NCBI GenBank assembly: GCA_054601695.1
Contig: BAAHQB010000001.1
Span: 310,001-374,000 of the forward strand
DNA from: Amorphochlora amoebiformis
Taxonomy: Eukaryota; Cercozoa; Chlorarachniophyceae
Reading direction: 5' to 3'
DNA: 64,000 bases
The notes under the pieces were generated by a model, which did not search any database, had not been told where the DNA came from, and saw nothing but the letters and a program-made list of their open reading frames with translations. Positions 1 through 53,818 of this stretch are shown piece after piece. Within the stretch, counting starts at the first letter, position 1, and every line of letters begins with the position of its first letter. Position numbers and translations under genes: made by a program.

Positions 1-377
1 ATATATATATATAGAAACACATATATACATGTATATATATATATGTATTTAGTATATTCATATAAAAATGTCCAATATTGATTTCCAAACAGATATATGA
101 ACAAATACTCAATATGTATTTATAGAAAGATATATGTAAATATGTCTAATATTGATTTACATATATATGAACAAATACTCAACATATGATCTGTTTATAA
201 TATATATATATATATATATACAAACAAATATATATAAAATAAAATTTTTTATTTTTTTTTTATGTATGTATGTATGTATATGTATTTATAGAAAGATATA
301 TGTAAATATGTCTAATATTGATTTGTAAACAGATAAATGAACAAATACTCCACAGATACAAAACATACAATCATTCT

Positions 378-434
<57 letters not shown>

Positions 435-550
435 AGTGTATATATATATATATATATATATAGCATACCACCATCAATGGCGACACTCAGTACAAAACAT
501 ACAATCATTCTATATATATATATATATATACAATATATACATATATATAT

Positions 551-583
<33 letters not shown>

Positions 584-649
584 GTATTTTTATATATGTA
601 AATAATATATATATATTATATGTATGTATATATACATATAGCATACTAC

Positions 650-2385
<1,736 letters not shown>

Positions 2386-2394
2386 CGGAATCTT

Positions 2395-2560
2395 CTTGGT
2401 CAATCGTGTCAGAACAATGTGACCATCGAGCGTGACATTGCGGTCGGCACATGTGACATGTTAGAGTGACAATGAGGATGTCATTGAGAGTGACAATGTG
2501 ACGTCTCAATCGTCAACGTGACTAGCCAGCGTGACATTGTTGCCTCATTCCACCGAACCC
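2395..2560. promoter_or_regulatory. GTGACA/TGTCAC cluster upstream of gene A
   Basis: About ten TGAC-containing words (GTGACA, GTGACG, ATGTCA) in both orientations lie within about 165 bp, immediately 5' of the gene A start at 2385. The same word clusters recur beside other gene starts, so a promoter element is inferred. The stretch 2561-2939 between this cluster and the CTAG block is non-repetitive, with scattered GTGAC words and no gene seen. Confidence 0.45.
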
Positions 2561-2939
2561 CTTTCACGTTCTCTCCCCCCCCCCCTTCGGGTCTTGTGGG
2601 CCTCTAAAAGAAGATTAAATCGCTAGAATAGAGTGATAAATATTTGTGTGTGACATACAGCGCACAATATCTGCGGGGGAAGGGAGTGAGGGGGAGGTAG
2701 ATCGGTGCTGATGTCTGTGGTGACTTTCAGGGAGGGTCAGCTCGCGACTAATCCTCAGATAGTCGTAGATTGAGAGGAGTGATTGAAACGCCGACGAATC
2801 GGATTGAATAGGATTTAGAGGGGAAAATGTTGGTTTAAGATTTTATAAACAGCTGTGCGTGTCTAGGTGTGACGCAGCGTGTCGATGACATTTTGAGTTG
2901 ATCAGTATGACACGTGGTCAGCCTTCTGTCTAGTCTGTG

Positions 2940-3127
2940 TACGTTGTGAGTCATCGACCATATACTAGATATACACTAAGTTAATAATATCAAAATTAAA
3001 GTTTAAATTACTGGCAGCTCCTACTGCTAGTACTGTACTACCAGTACTAATAGTTAGTACTAGTACTATTACAACTACAGTACTCAGGATCTAGCTATAT
3101 CTAGATATCTAGATATATAAATACATT

Positions 3128-3166
<39 letters not shown>

Positions 3167-3240
3167 GCTAGAATAGATACACTAGAGGATCTAGAGGATA
3201 TAGCTTAAGTATCAGTAGTGATTCAGTACAAGGGTCAAGA
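2940..3240. other. CTAG/GTAC-rich block downstream of PACRG
   Basis: This stretch is packed with CTAG, GTAC and TAGTACTAG-type palindromic words (for example CTAGATATCTAGATAT) and contains no coding island. It lies in the 3' flank of PACRG, whose stop is at 3850. Similar blocks follow other genes in the window. A 3'-end or termination role is inferred only from position. Confidence 0.4.
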
Positions 3241-3555
3241 ATAAAGTCAATGATCATTGCATTAATCTAGTAATATTGATTTGAACCGCACTTGTCAATC
3301 TTTGAAAATTAATCCGCACTCGTCCACGATCGTTAACGTATGCTATCTAGCGTATACATGCATGTGCTAAAAGCAACATATATAATACTAAGCTTCAAGA
3401 GTCATGCATAAGTTATGTTTTGGGCCCGGTACCATGGACTGTGACACTTCTTGCAACCGAATATGAACCGGTGTCGATTGATTGTACATTAACTACTTCA
3501 TGACCGACCTGAAGGGAGTGATTTTTCATTGAGGTGAATGCAATGTATGTATGTT

Positions 3556-3634
<79 letters not shown>

Positions 3635-3635
3635 A

Positions 3636-3679
<44 letters not shown>

Positions 3680-3682
<3 letters not shown>

Positions 3683-3718
3683 TACGGGTAGTGCTAGCTT
3701 TATCTTGCGATTAGTGGA

Positions 3719-3722
<4 letters not shown>
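3680..3722 (-). repeat. Truncated copy of PACRG 3' end
   Basis: The segment closely matches 3817-3862, which covers the PACRG stop codon and the start of its 3' flank. It is bounded on both sides by (TA)n. Confidence 0.6.
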
Positions 3723-3783
<61 letters not shown>

Positions 3784-3849
3784 ATATATGTATTATCACT
3801 TCGAATATGCACAAGCATGTTTATGGTCAGTGTTAGTTTTTACTTGAGA

Positions 3850-3913
3850 TTAGCGGAGAACTTTCGACTCGTATGTTGGAATCATATACTTGATGTTAAT
3901 GAAAGCATCCTCA

Positions 3914-3981
<68 letters not shown>

Positions 3982-3985
3982 TATA

Positions 3986-4036
<51 letters not shown>

Positions 4037-4188
4037 TACAATTATATATATATATATATATAAATATATTTTATGTATATATATATATATAAGTATTACC
4101 TCCATGCATCTCAAAAAGCTCCAAGCAGTCCTCGATTAGATCGCCTAAACACACACAAACAAATGTATACATATACGCACAACGACAC

Positions 4189-4225
<37 letters not shown>

Positions 4226-4226
4226 A

Positions 4227-4287
<61 letters not shown>

Positions 4288-4542
4288 TATTATACATATA
4301 CATACATATTATATATATATATATATATATATATAGATATATAATATACTTATATATATATATGTATATATATACATATTTATACAATATATCCACTTAC
4401 CAATATTATGATTCTTCTGCTGCGAGTAGTCAATCTTATCGCCTATATACCCGACATTCAGAGGAAAGGAAAAATTCGTTATCTGCTGGGTCAGATTTAT
4501 GGAGTTTCGTTGAAAGATATACAAATTTATAATCATATACGT

Positions 4543-4585
<43 letters not shown>

Positions 4586-5065
4586 TGTATATATATATAT
4601 ATATATATGTACGAATATATAGATTTTTTTTGGGGAGATTTTACCAATATTCCTGTTCTTGTGACACATGAGGTTAAATATCGGCAGAATCTGCCTGTAA
4701 TAGGGCACAAGCGCCTCTCCTGTAAGTAGAGTTAGAGGTTAATATTTGAATTAGGATTAGGGTTAGAACAAGAGTAAGGATATCTTGCTTAGAACTCGGA
4801 ACAGGGTGTTAGGATTATAGTTCGGGTTAGGAGACGATTAGGAAATTGGACTGAAGGGTAGGAGTTAGAATAACGGTTAACCTATCATTTCTCCGGAGGT
4901 TACGAGCTTCATGAGCACCTTAGAGGGTTAGAGTTTCAGGGGAGGGTTTAGATTATGATTTTTTTAATTTGTTGTACACACTACATATATACCTTTAGCA
5001 TTTCGCAGATAATTTCGGGGTTACGGGTATTCAGAGCCGTTTTGATGGGGATGATAAGCTAAAAG

Positions 5066-5125
<60 letters not shown>

Positions 5126-5952
5126 TATATAAATATCTATGTATCTATATCTATATATATATATATATACCTGAGGAATCACAGGCAAGATCTTTCCCTC
5201 ACCCTTATGAAGTAGATCGCGTGTTCCTTGCCTAGGGTTAGGGTAAGATTTAAGGTTAGGGTTAGGTTTAGACTAGAGCTTTACAGAGCTTGGAGTTTAG
5301 GCTAAGCGTTCAATTTAGGGATAGGGATTAGGGCTAGAGCTAGGGCTAATAATGTTGGGGTTACGAGAACTACGGAAGGAATGCAGGATTGGGGTCAAGG
5401 TTTTAGGTATAAAACTATAGCACTTTGGGTGTAAGTTTGATTTCAAGTAAAGACTAGCAAAGTCTTAGGTGTAAGGCAAGATGGTAAGGTTTTGGGAGCT
5501 CAAAACGGTAGAGATTTAGGTGTAAAACTAAAGAGTAGCTTTTGCGTGCAAGAATAAGGGCTTAGATGTAAGACTTAACGTAAAGGTTAAGGTGCAAGAC
5601 TACTAAGTAAGGTTTAATATGTAAGGCAAGAAGGGTTTTGAGTAAGAATACCTAGCGAGGAATTTGTAGGGTTCTTTCTGCTCGCGAATACCTTGAAAGA
5701 TAAGCGTAGAGTTTAGGTTTGTGACTTATGAGATGTACGCATATCAATACATACATAGAGAGATAAGAGAGAGAGGGAGAGAGTGAGAAAGTGAGAGATG
5801 GAGAGAGAGAGAGAGAGAGAGAAAGGAAGAGAGAGTCAGATATTTGAGAGGAGTAGAGATATTGATCATTGGTTACATACCATCGAAGAAGATGGGAAGG
5901 TAGTGATGATAGTCTAGTTGTTGGATTTGACACTTCCATTGGACCTAAAACG

Positions 5953-5997
<45 letters not shown>

Positions 5998-6207
5998 CAT
6001 ACATTACACACACACACATACATGTATGCATATGTATACATATTCATGTATACATGTACTTGTATAAAATAAAATATAACATAAATATATACATGTAAAT
6101 ATATATCTTATTAGCTATATGTGTAAGTATACATATGCATTACATACCTTGCGTGTAGCTCCTTCGAAGGCAACCTGAAGATAAGGTAAGGTTAAAAGTA
6201 TATTTAT

Positions 6208-6252
<45 letters not shown>

Positions 6253-6332
6253 CATAAGGTACCTGTAGAGGCAAGTCACCACGGTCGTAGAACCGCTTAA
6301 ACTCAGTCTTCTTTTTCATCTATATTATATAT

Positions 6333-6396
<64 letters not shown>

Positions 6397-6591
6397 ATAT
6401 ATATTCATGTATATGTGTATACTTACTAAACACTCTACCTTTCTCTCCTTGAATGCCCCTGCTTTTGGTGCAGAAGGCTTGAATTTAGGCTTGGGCTGGG
6501 TTTGGGTAGATGCAGGTTCAGAGTTTGATGTGAATGTCGTATTTTCACTCATCTTTCTCTTTAGGTAAGGTTTGAGATTTTGGCGAACACA

Positions 6592-6658
<67 letters not shown>

Positions 6659-7175
6659 TGTATATTAACATATCCATATGTATATACATACGTACACATC
6701 TCCATATCCTTGACACAAACCTTGGCCAACGACGAGCAATTGCCTCCCTTTCCGATTACGACCTTCCTAGACACTACAGGGTTCAACAGAAACACATCAC
6801 GAAACTTGACTGAGTGCGAGGTGGATTGAAAGGTCGCAACTCAGAATTCAAAGATAGCGACAGGGAGATCGAAAGAGATATCACGAAGGTATGCATATGC
6901 CCAAGGACCAAAGGAGTCGGGGCATCGGGGTCTCGGAAGGATGGAGATTGGAAGGAACGAGATAGAGAGGCTTCAGAAATATACATACCAGCCATGTTGC
7001 TCTTGAGTTCTCGCTTCAGTAAAGTCGTCATGTGTAGTATTGTTGCTTTCGTCTGTATGTCTGTTTCTACGGAGCGTTGGGTTCTCTTCGTCGGCTTCGT
7101 TGACCACTTGTCAGAAACCCTGGTCAAGTCGCCTGGCGTTTCTCGATCAGATATCGACATATCAAGCATATCCAC
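3850..7175 (-). CDS. PACRG: PACRG, parkin co-regulated gene protein (axonemal)
   Basis: PACRG is a conserved ARM/HEAT-like protein of motile cilia that sits at the junction between the A and B tubules of doublet microtubules. The conserved core reads continuously through 12 exons: 6439-6552 (or 6558), 6263-6319, 6148-6174, 5881-5944, 5652-5691, 5171-5231, 4993-5058, 4882-4918, 4645-4719, 4401-4442, 4100-4144, 3850-3914, ending in TAA. Diagnostic blocks are [58 protein letters not shown] and [15 protein letters not shown]. From MSEN at 6552 the protein is 230 aa. Four further exons (6989-7175, 6885-6970, 6794-6839, 6721-6773) join in phase into the core and would give ATG at 7175 and 356 aa; this N-terminal extension has no family support and is less certain. 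Introns hold (TA)n, (GA)n and decayed TTAGGG repeats. The terminal exon and its flank are partly copied at 3680-3722. Confidence 0.92.
4720..5640. repeat. Decayed TTAGGG-like repeats in PACRG introns
   Basis: Irregular units such as GTTAGGGTTAGG and TTAGGATTAGG fill the introns between PACRG exons 5 and 9. They are much more diverged than the clean arrays further right, which suggests an older insertion or expansion. Confidence 0.6.
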
Positions 7176-7442
7176 ACAGATATGTACAAAAGAATATACA
7201 GATATTAGAAATGAGATATTAATAATATAGCAGCTTCAATATCAAGGAATCTGCCTGACTGCATTTTGGCAGTTTCACCTAAACAATTGTTCCAATCTTG
7301 TCGGCCTTACCCTCTAACCATGCCTGCATGCCTCGTAACTGACCAATACTCATTCCCTCTCGGAGCCTCCTTCTCCTTTGAGTCCTCTCCTCCCCCCCCG
7401 GACAACACTCAAAAACAGTGGAAAGTTCGCTTGAGTGTGAAA

Positions 7443-15780
<8,338 letters not shown>

Positions 15781-16019
15781 CAGTAACGCTGACCCTAACC
15801 CTTTAGTAATATATATATATATATATATATAATATATATATATATATATAAAGCATCAAAAATATTCGTCCCTTTTTCATTTCCCAATGATCACATACAC
15901 ACCAGAAACAGAGAAACATGTCTAGATGTAGCATATACACTGTAGCTGACGGTATAATCTCTGTGGCTAGGCCTAGAAAGTCTAGAAAGTAGGCGCCGAG
16001 CATGACACTCATCAGCATA

Positions 16020-16460
16020 ACTTAAATTTAAATTATTCATTTATTGTGCAGATATTGCTTAATCTAGTTAATCCATAATCAACCTTACAGTCGGATTGAT
16101 AATATTCGATATCGATATCAGTCTCTCAGATAGATTCGAGGCTAATTCTAGTACTAAAGCTTCTAGAGCTACTCTAGTACGTCCTAGTACCTAGAGTACA
16201 CTAGTAGTACTCGTACTAGAGTAGTAGATCTAGTAGATGGACAGGTATTCTCTACACTCGAGTAAAATAAGTTTGGGCGATTTCAGCTTGTTAAAAACTA
16301 AAAAAACAGTTTTCTTAGGTATTTGAAAGGAAAACTCTGCTATCTAGACTATCTAGAAATTATAGCTAGTATTATATAATCTAGATAACATCTAGAACAT
16401 AGGCTATTCTAGTATTACATAGCTAGTATCTAGAGTATCTCTAGAGTATCTAGAGTAGAA
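16020..16460. other. CTAG/GTAC-rich block downstream of gene C
   Basis: Dense CTAG, GTAC and AGTACTAG words occur just 3' of the gene C stop (15780). No coding island is present. The stretch 16550-16780 that follows is ordinary non-repetitive sequence in which I see no gene. Confidence 0.4.
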
Positions 16461-16515
<55 letters not shown>

Positions 16516-16784
16516 TAATATATGTATATATATATATATTACATTTACACGTGATATTATAAAATATGAAACCGTAATCGTTGGTGATTCCCTCTCCAAA
16601 TTTTCCAATTTCCCCCTGTGAGCAAACTAAGATTTGGGAAGCGACAAAGTGTCTCTGAGGTCCCACCCGGTGCTTAAAAGCCGAAATTTTCACACAAGAT
16701 TAAAAATTCGCCTCGCGGTATGTCCTAAAAACGCAAAATCCAAGACCGTCGAAAATCATAAACTTTCCAGCCCTACAGCACCCA

Positions 16785-17280
16785 CCACAATGTCCCACCT
16801 CTGTCACACAGAGTGACAATTGTCCATAAACAACTCATAGCTTGTATATCGACTGGTTTTATCATCTTCATCGATCACATTGCTCCACCTGGCAAGGTCC
16901 TTGTAACCCGTCTCCCAGCGTCTTCAACTGCAGCAATCTTGAAGCCAAAGACGCACGTGGAATCCGGCCACTTCGGACAAGCTTTGGGTTCGTTTGTCTA
17001 GGAGGAAACCGATATTGCAAATGGTACTGGAACCTGGTACATAACGCGGGGGAGGCTCGGACGTGCACCCTGGGCTCCATTGCAAGGGTCGGCTTCGGGA
17101 TCCAAAAGCTTACCCGACTTAATGTGAATTGTTTTTGTAATCGTGACAGGGCTATGAGTCACGTCCCGGAAAAAGACTTGTCATATCGATTTGGAAGATA
17201 TATGGATATCTTAATTAAAAATTAACTTGTCGGGTATTGTTGTCCCGAGACGTCACCGGGACACCTTTCACCTTGACACG
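16785..17280. promoter_or_regulatory. TGAC-word region upstream of gene E
   Basis: TGTCAC/GTGACA pairs at 16786-16822 and GTGACAGGG..GTCACCGGGACACC at about 17142-17262 precede the gene E ATG at 17289. The sequence between them is non-repetitive with no convincing spliced coding pattern. Confidence 0.4.
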
Positions 17281-17288
17281 AACCGGCT

Positions 17289-23722
<6,434 letters not shown>

Positions 23723-23949
23723 CTTAAAAACATGGACTCACGGAACCCAAGCCCTTGGACTCACGGAACCCAAGCCCATGGATTCACGGAACCCAAGACC
23801 TTGTCCATGTATCACTCGGAGTTGAGAAGGCGGAAGCACTTATTGGGCAGAAATCCACTAACTGACTACTACTACGGGCGGACATACATATTAGTACACG
23901 TGCATGTTGTAATCAGCTGGGTGGAACTGTTAGATTGTTCTAATTGCAG

Positions 23950-24480
23950 TAGTATCTGTATACATCTGTAGATACAGACATAGCTGAGGCTCTGTGATGA
24001 TTGTTCAACGGTTGCAATTCGCTAGAATTGTCTAGATTGTGATGAATTTTTTTTGTTTTTGTTTGTATAATTGTTACTACAAACTAATAAATATTCCAGA
24101 ATACCATATATTAGCAAAGTACTATATAGAAGTTGTCATACGGTTCGAGATATCTGAACTGACCGTCAGGCGCTAGTCGCGTAACTAGGTGAAGTCCAGG
24201 AAGTGGCCCCCTTTGTAAATTAGTAAGCTAGATTATCAACATTCTAGTGACTTGTGAATCATTGTCTAGTATTACTAAATTCGTTCCGGTACTACTATAA
24301 GATTGCTTTTCGAATCAAACGGTAATGTCTCTAGATCTACGGAGTGGAAATACTAGATTCAAGTGAAACTATCCATTATTAGTAATTTCAACTTCATCCA
24401 ATGTTTCCGACCGTTGTCAAGTTCGAAGAGTCTGATATTATCTAGATTATATTATACTATGTCTTTAACATTAACAGCAG
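23950..24480. other. CTAG-rich block between convergent genes E and D
   Basis: This AT-rich non-coding sequence contains many CTAG words (TAGATTGT, CTAGATTA, TCTAGAT). It lies between the gene E stop (23722) and the gene D stop (24880), so it flanks two 3' ends. Confidence 0.4.
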
Positions 24481-24540
24481 TAGTTAGTCGTTGTGTTCAG
24501 GTATAACGGTAATCTTCCATTTTCCGATCATCCCCTGCTC

Positions 24541-24910
24541 CTCTCCATCAGCGTCGAACGAGAATCTGGTGTATGTTTTATGTGTTTTTTTTGGGTGTTT
24601 TTAGTGTATAATTCAATGTATTCGCTTATATGCAGTGTATAATTCAATATATTCAATTCTTCATCAGCGTCAAACAAAAATCTGGTGTGTATTATGTGTT
24701 TTTTTGGGTGTTTTTAGTGTATAATTCAATGTATTCGCTTATATACAGTGTATAATTCAATATATTCTAATCTCCATCAGCATCGAACGAGAATCTGGTA
24801 TGTTTTATGTGTTTTTTTGGGTGTTTTTAGTGTATAATTCAATATATTCGCTTATATGCAGTGTATAATTCAATATATTCTATTCTTCATCAGCGTCGAA
24901 CAAAAATCTG
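24541..24910 (-). repeat. Four tandem ~115-bp units carrying the gene D terminal exon
   Basis: The unit contains the acceptor and final exon (CATCAGCGTCGAAC..ATCTGG on the plus strand) plus GTGTTTTTAGTGTATAATTC. Copies begin near 24541, 24660, 24771 and 24880. Only the last (exon-proximal) copy joins in phase to the preceding exon. Confidence 0.8.
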
Positions 24911-24934
24911 GTATGTATTATGTGATTTTTTGGT

Positions 24935-24968
<34 letters not shown>

Positions 24969-25094
24969 CCTTGAAAAGTCAGCTTCATCAGCTGCAAATT
25001 CGATAACTCTCGTACGATTGCCTTGGGCCAGCATAGTGAACTATAATATATATATATATATATATATAATATATATTATATATATATATATATA

Positions 25095-25187
<93 letters not shown>

Positions 25188-25195
25188 GCATACAT

Positions 25196-25234
<39 letters not shown>

Positions 25235-25283
25235 AACCTGAGTCTTGTCTGTATTCCAGATCAGTAAGCCCTAAGAGAATATC

Positions 25284-25324
<41 letters not shown>

Positions 25325-25344
25325 ATTTATAACATATAACATAT

Positions 25345-25396
<52 letters not shown>

Positions 25397-25569
25397 TCTA
25401 TATACACATATACATTGTGTATATAAATATTCATGTATGCATACATATTTTGATATTAGAATTGTGAACATATATATTTAAAAGTGTATATATACACTTA
25501 TTTCGCATGCATATGTGTAAATGTATTTATATACATTTATTTCGTATATATGTGTAAATGTATGTATAT

Positions 25570-25626
<57 letters not shown>

Positions 25627-25638
25627 ATGTATGTGGTA

Positions 25639-25682
<44 letters not shown>

Positions 25683-25692
25683 CACATATGTG

Positions 25693-25734
<42 letters not shown>

Positions 25735-25781
25735 TATGCATATATATATATATTATATATTTATATATATACATAATTATA

Positions 25782-25817
<36 letters not shown>

Positions 25818-25857
25818 CGGAACCACACTCGGAATCACCTCTCGAACAAACCGTGAA

Positions 25858-25906
<49 letters not shown>

Positions 25907-25963
25907 CACACATATATATATATATTATATATATATACATATATTATATATATACACATATAT

Positions 25964-26043
<80 letters not shown>

Positions 26044-26084
26044 ATACCGGAACCACATTCGGAATCACCTCTCGAACAAATCGT

Positions 26085-26129
<45 letters not shown>

Positions 26130-26170
26130 CACATATATACACATATATACACAGATATGTACATATCTAC

Positions 26171-26224
<54 letters not shown>

Positions 26225-26317
26225 CCGGAACCACATTCGGAATCACCTCTCGAACAAACCGTAGGGCACATCGATCCTGTATATAGTATAATATATAAGT
26301 ATATATATACATTTGTA

Positions 26318-26352
<35 letters not shown>

Positions 26353-26522
26353 GTATATATATTTATATACGTAATATATGTATATGTAAAAATATGTACA
26401 TTCATACGTATATAAATATATGTGTATATATATATATAATGTATATATATATATATATATATATTATATAGAAATATATGTGTGTGTGTATTACATAAAT
26501 ATATATATATACACACACACAC

Positions 26523-26563
<41 letters not shown>

Positions 26564-26680
26564 CTCATACAGATATACCATATATATACATACATATACA
26601 TATATACACACACATACATACAATACATATCTATTTCAATCCCCTCATCTTCAACTCAATTTCACCCAAAAAAAATACAT
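24880..26680 (-). CDS. Gene D: small unrecognised protein (about 65 aa)
   Basis: Proposed exons in transcript order: 26666-26680, 26226-26276, 25238-25270, 24970-25040 and 24880-24907 (TAG). Phases agree throughout (198 nt). The last four exons are well supported by splice borders and coding appearance: [43 protein letters not shown], then FLFDADEE. The first exon (MYFFW) is only 15 nt and is the weakest part; a different 5' exon is possible. No family is recognised. The second exon is copied in truncated form at 26046-26088 and 25818-25857, and the terminal exon is part of a tandem array at 24541-24910. The start faces the large GTGACA palindrome array at 26715-27180. Confidence 0.5.
25818..26088 (-). 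repeat. Two truncated copies of gene D exon 2
   Basis: Copies at 26046-26088 and 25818-25857 repeat the donor-side 40 bp of exon 26226-26276 (GAGAGGTGATTCCGA on the minus strand). The nearer copy keeps the GT and the farther one has lost it. Confidence 0.8.
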
Positions 26681-27139
26681 TAGCGTTATTATCTTAGACG
26701 ACAGATTAGGCGTTATTTTTCCACCGTGACAAACAGGCATGTCACCATCTTCCAACCCGTGACATGTGGCCATCTCACTTCGGATTGTGTTATCTCACCG
26801 TAACACGGGGGCACGTCACTCTAAAATGTATCTCACAGTGACATGGGGGCATGTCACTTTTGGAAAATGTACCTCGAGTGACATGGGGCCATGTCACTTT
26901 GGATTGTGTTCGGCATGACATGGGGCCTTGTCACACTCAGATTGTGTCCTCGGCGTGACATGGGGCCATGTCACACTCAGATTGTGTCCTCGGCGTGACA
27001 TGGGGCCATATCACACTCGGATTGTGTCCTCGGCGTGACATGGGGCCATATCACACTCGGATTGTGTTCTCGGCGTGACGTGGGGGCATGTCACTTCTGA
27101 TTACGTTCTCGGCGTGACGTGGGGGCATGTCACTTCGGA

Positions 27140-39816
<12,677 letters not shown>

Positions 39817-40424
39817 TCCTTGGATTAGGGTTAGGGTTAGGGTTAGGGTTAGGGTTAGGGTTAGGGTTAGTGTTAGGGTTAGGGTTAGGGTTAGGGTTAG
39901 TGTTAGGGTTAGGGTTAGTGTTGGGGTGTGTGAGTTCAAAATGTGTGTTTTTGGGGTATTGGTACTAGAACTTGGACGAATTTGATGATTAGGGTTAGGG
40001 TTAGGGTTAGGGTTAAGGTTAGGGTTAGAATTGGGGTGTGTGAGTTTTAATGTGTGTTTTTGGGGTATTTGTACTTAAATTTGGACGAATTTGATGATTA
40101 GGGTTAGGGTTAGGGTTAGGGTTAGGGTTAGGGTTGGGGTGTGTGAGTTTAAATGTGTGTTTTTGGGGTATTTTTACTTGAATTTGGACGAATTTGATGA
40201 TTAGGGTTAGGGTTAGGGTTAGGGTTAGGGTTAGGGTTAGGGTTGGGGTGTGTGAGTTTAAATGTGTGTTTTTGGGGTATTTGTACTTGAATTTGGACGA
40301 ATTTGATGTACGAATTCCGTAATCTTGCTAATGTTACAGACGGGTACTACCGGGCTTGACTTTGTAAGTGTTTGTATGTGAGTTGGATATTTATGGAAGA
40401 TATGTATATATATGTATATATATA

Positions 40425-40535
40425 TATTATATTATATTATATTATGTTATATTTTATTATATTATATTATATTATGTTATATTTTATTATATTATATTAT
40501 ATTATGTTATATTTTATTATATTATATTATATTAT
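40425..40535. repeat. Pentanucleotide-like ATTAT tandem repeats
   Basis: Three near-identical 35-bp blocks of ATTAT with one GTTAT and one TTTTATT variant each lie in the intergenic space between genes F and G. The rest of 39817-41204 holds (TA)n and small duplications of GACGGGTACTACCGGGCTTG (40340 and 40667) but no coding island I trust. Confidence 0.8.
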
Positions 40536-40609
40536 ACATACATATATATATATATATATATGTAGATACAGATTTAATTATATGTATATATGAAAATGAA
40601 GATATTTAG

Positions 40610-40642
<33 letters not shown>

Positions 40643-40698
40643 TAATACATATATATATATATACAGACGGGTACTACCGGGCTTGACTAGGTAGTGTT

Positions 40699-40742
<44 letters not shown>

Positions 40743-40773
40743 CGAGTTTGTATATGAGTTGGATATTTATGGA

Positions 40774-40927
<154 letters not shown>

Positions 40928-40939
40928 ATATATATATAC

Positions 40940-40970
<31 letters not shown>

Positions 40971-41204
40971 GATGTACATATACATGTATATATTATTAAT
41001 AATACTAATAAGAATATATATATATATACTGTAGTCCAGTGATAACAGTATGAAAAAGGACACATATTTATATATATATATATATATACATAATATATAT
41101 ATACATATATATATATATATACATATCTGCTCAAATTCAAATATATGAGCCAGCTCAAATCAGATATCTAAGCTTGATATATGAAATAAGCATAATTAAG
41201 ATAT

Positions 41205-51969
<10,765 letters not shown>

Positions 51970-52029
51970 CGAAGGCAATCTACAAAATCGCCGCCGATTT
52001 TCGGTAATTTCGGAATAGCTGTCGCTTAA

Positions 52030-52135
52030 AATGACACGTGGATTCACGGTGTCATCCTGAGTGACTTCCGATGAAGTGCTGTCACTCTAAATGACATATG
52101 TCAAATCAGGTTGTCATTATGCGTGACACATATTA
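52030..52135. promoter_or_regulatory. TGAC-word cluster 5' of gene G
   Basis: ATGACA, GTGTCAT, TGTCACTC, TTGTCATT and GTGACACA words in alternating orientation fill the gap between the gene H stop (52136) and the gene G start (51969). Confidence 0.45.
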
Positions 52136-52687
52136 TTACCCTTTAGAATAAACAGGACAACCGTGGGACAGGACAGATTCGGCGAGCCGACTCGGAGGTG
52201 CTTTTCGGCTGCGATTTTGGGGTGTATATCCAAAGTTGATCGGATACAGTTGGGGTGAAGGTTGAAAAACACGGAAAAATCTAAGAAAAATCCCATAAAA
52301 ACCGCGGGGAAAAGAGTACCGGACACCGAAAGTTGTAAGGGAAAGACATCGGAGGGGAGGGGACGCGACGGAGAGAGTGGCGCGAAAAAAGGAGAGGGAG
52401 AGAGTGGCGCGAAAAAAGGAGAGGGAGAGAGTGGCGCGAAAAAGGAGAGGGAGAGATCGAGAGCAGAAAAGAGGAGGGAAGATACGATGCGAACACTTGG
52501 GATTTCTGTATGCGAGTGGTGCAAGAAGTAAAGTCAAAAGCATAAGGTGGCGGTAGTTTTGGAGAGAGCGAAGAACACGGGTGCAAATGTATATGTTGGG
52601 ATATGTATGTTATGTCACATACATATGTATATGTATGTGTATGTGTGAATGTGTATGTGTATGTGTGTATATGTGCATATGTATATG

Positions 52688-52724
<37 letters not shown>

Positions 52725-52743
52725 ACACAATATTATAAGTATG

Positions 52744-52776
<33 letters not shown>

Positions 52777-52833
52777 ATAAATATATATATATATAAATTT
52801 GTGAGATGTATATTATATGTATATGTATATGCG

Positions 52834-52868
<35 letters not shown>

Positions 52869-52880
52869 GTATATATATGC

Positions 52881-52978
<98 letters not shown>

Positions 52979-52990
52979 TATATATATATC

Positions 52991-53022
<32 letters not shown>

Positions 53023-53093
53023 TGTGTGTATATGTGATATATGTATACATATGTAAATACATATGAAATATACTTAGAAGATGCTGCAACAAC

Positions 53094-53178
<85 letters not shown>

Positions 53179-53231
53179 CGTTGTTGCAGCCTCTTCTAAG
53201 TAGAAGTGTGATTGTTGGGTGCTTGGTTATA

Positions 53232-53326
<95 letters not shown>

Positions 53327-53352
53327 TTATTATATATTGTTGTTTGCTTGGT

Positions 53353-53410
<58 letters not shown>

Positions 53411-53551
53411 TATGGGGATTTATACATGTGAGTGTATATGTGTACGTATATGTTTGTGTGTAAAACTGCGTATATTACATGTGCAAATTATATATATTAA
53501 AATACATATTAGATATAAATATACATATATACATATATACATATAAATGTA

Positions 53552-53583
<32 letters not shown>

Positions 53584-53625
53584 ATATAATATATATATAT
53601 ACTTATAAATACCTATATGTATAAT

Positions 53626-53674
<49 letters not shown>

Positions 53675-53732
53675 TCATATATATATGTATGTATTCATAT
53701 ATATCGAAATATATACATATATACATATAAAC

Positions 53733-53818
<86 letters not shown>

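Noticed and set aside
16842-17225. 127-aa plus-strand open frame just before gene E
   Set aside because: No recognisable protein and no spliced partners; it overlaps TGAC-rich promoter-like sequence. It could be an old gene remnant but there is no support.
24541-24910. Transposon or LTR
   Set aside because: The 115-bp units have no terminal inverted repeats, coding capacity or target duplication; they contain a host exon.
52262-52531. 89-aa plus-strand frame with ESGAKKGEG repeats
   Set aside because: It has no ATG near its start and overlaps phase-matched minus-strand exons of gene H. The repeats are a small tandem array in an intron.
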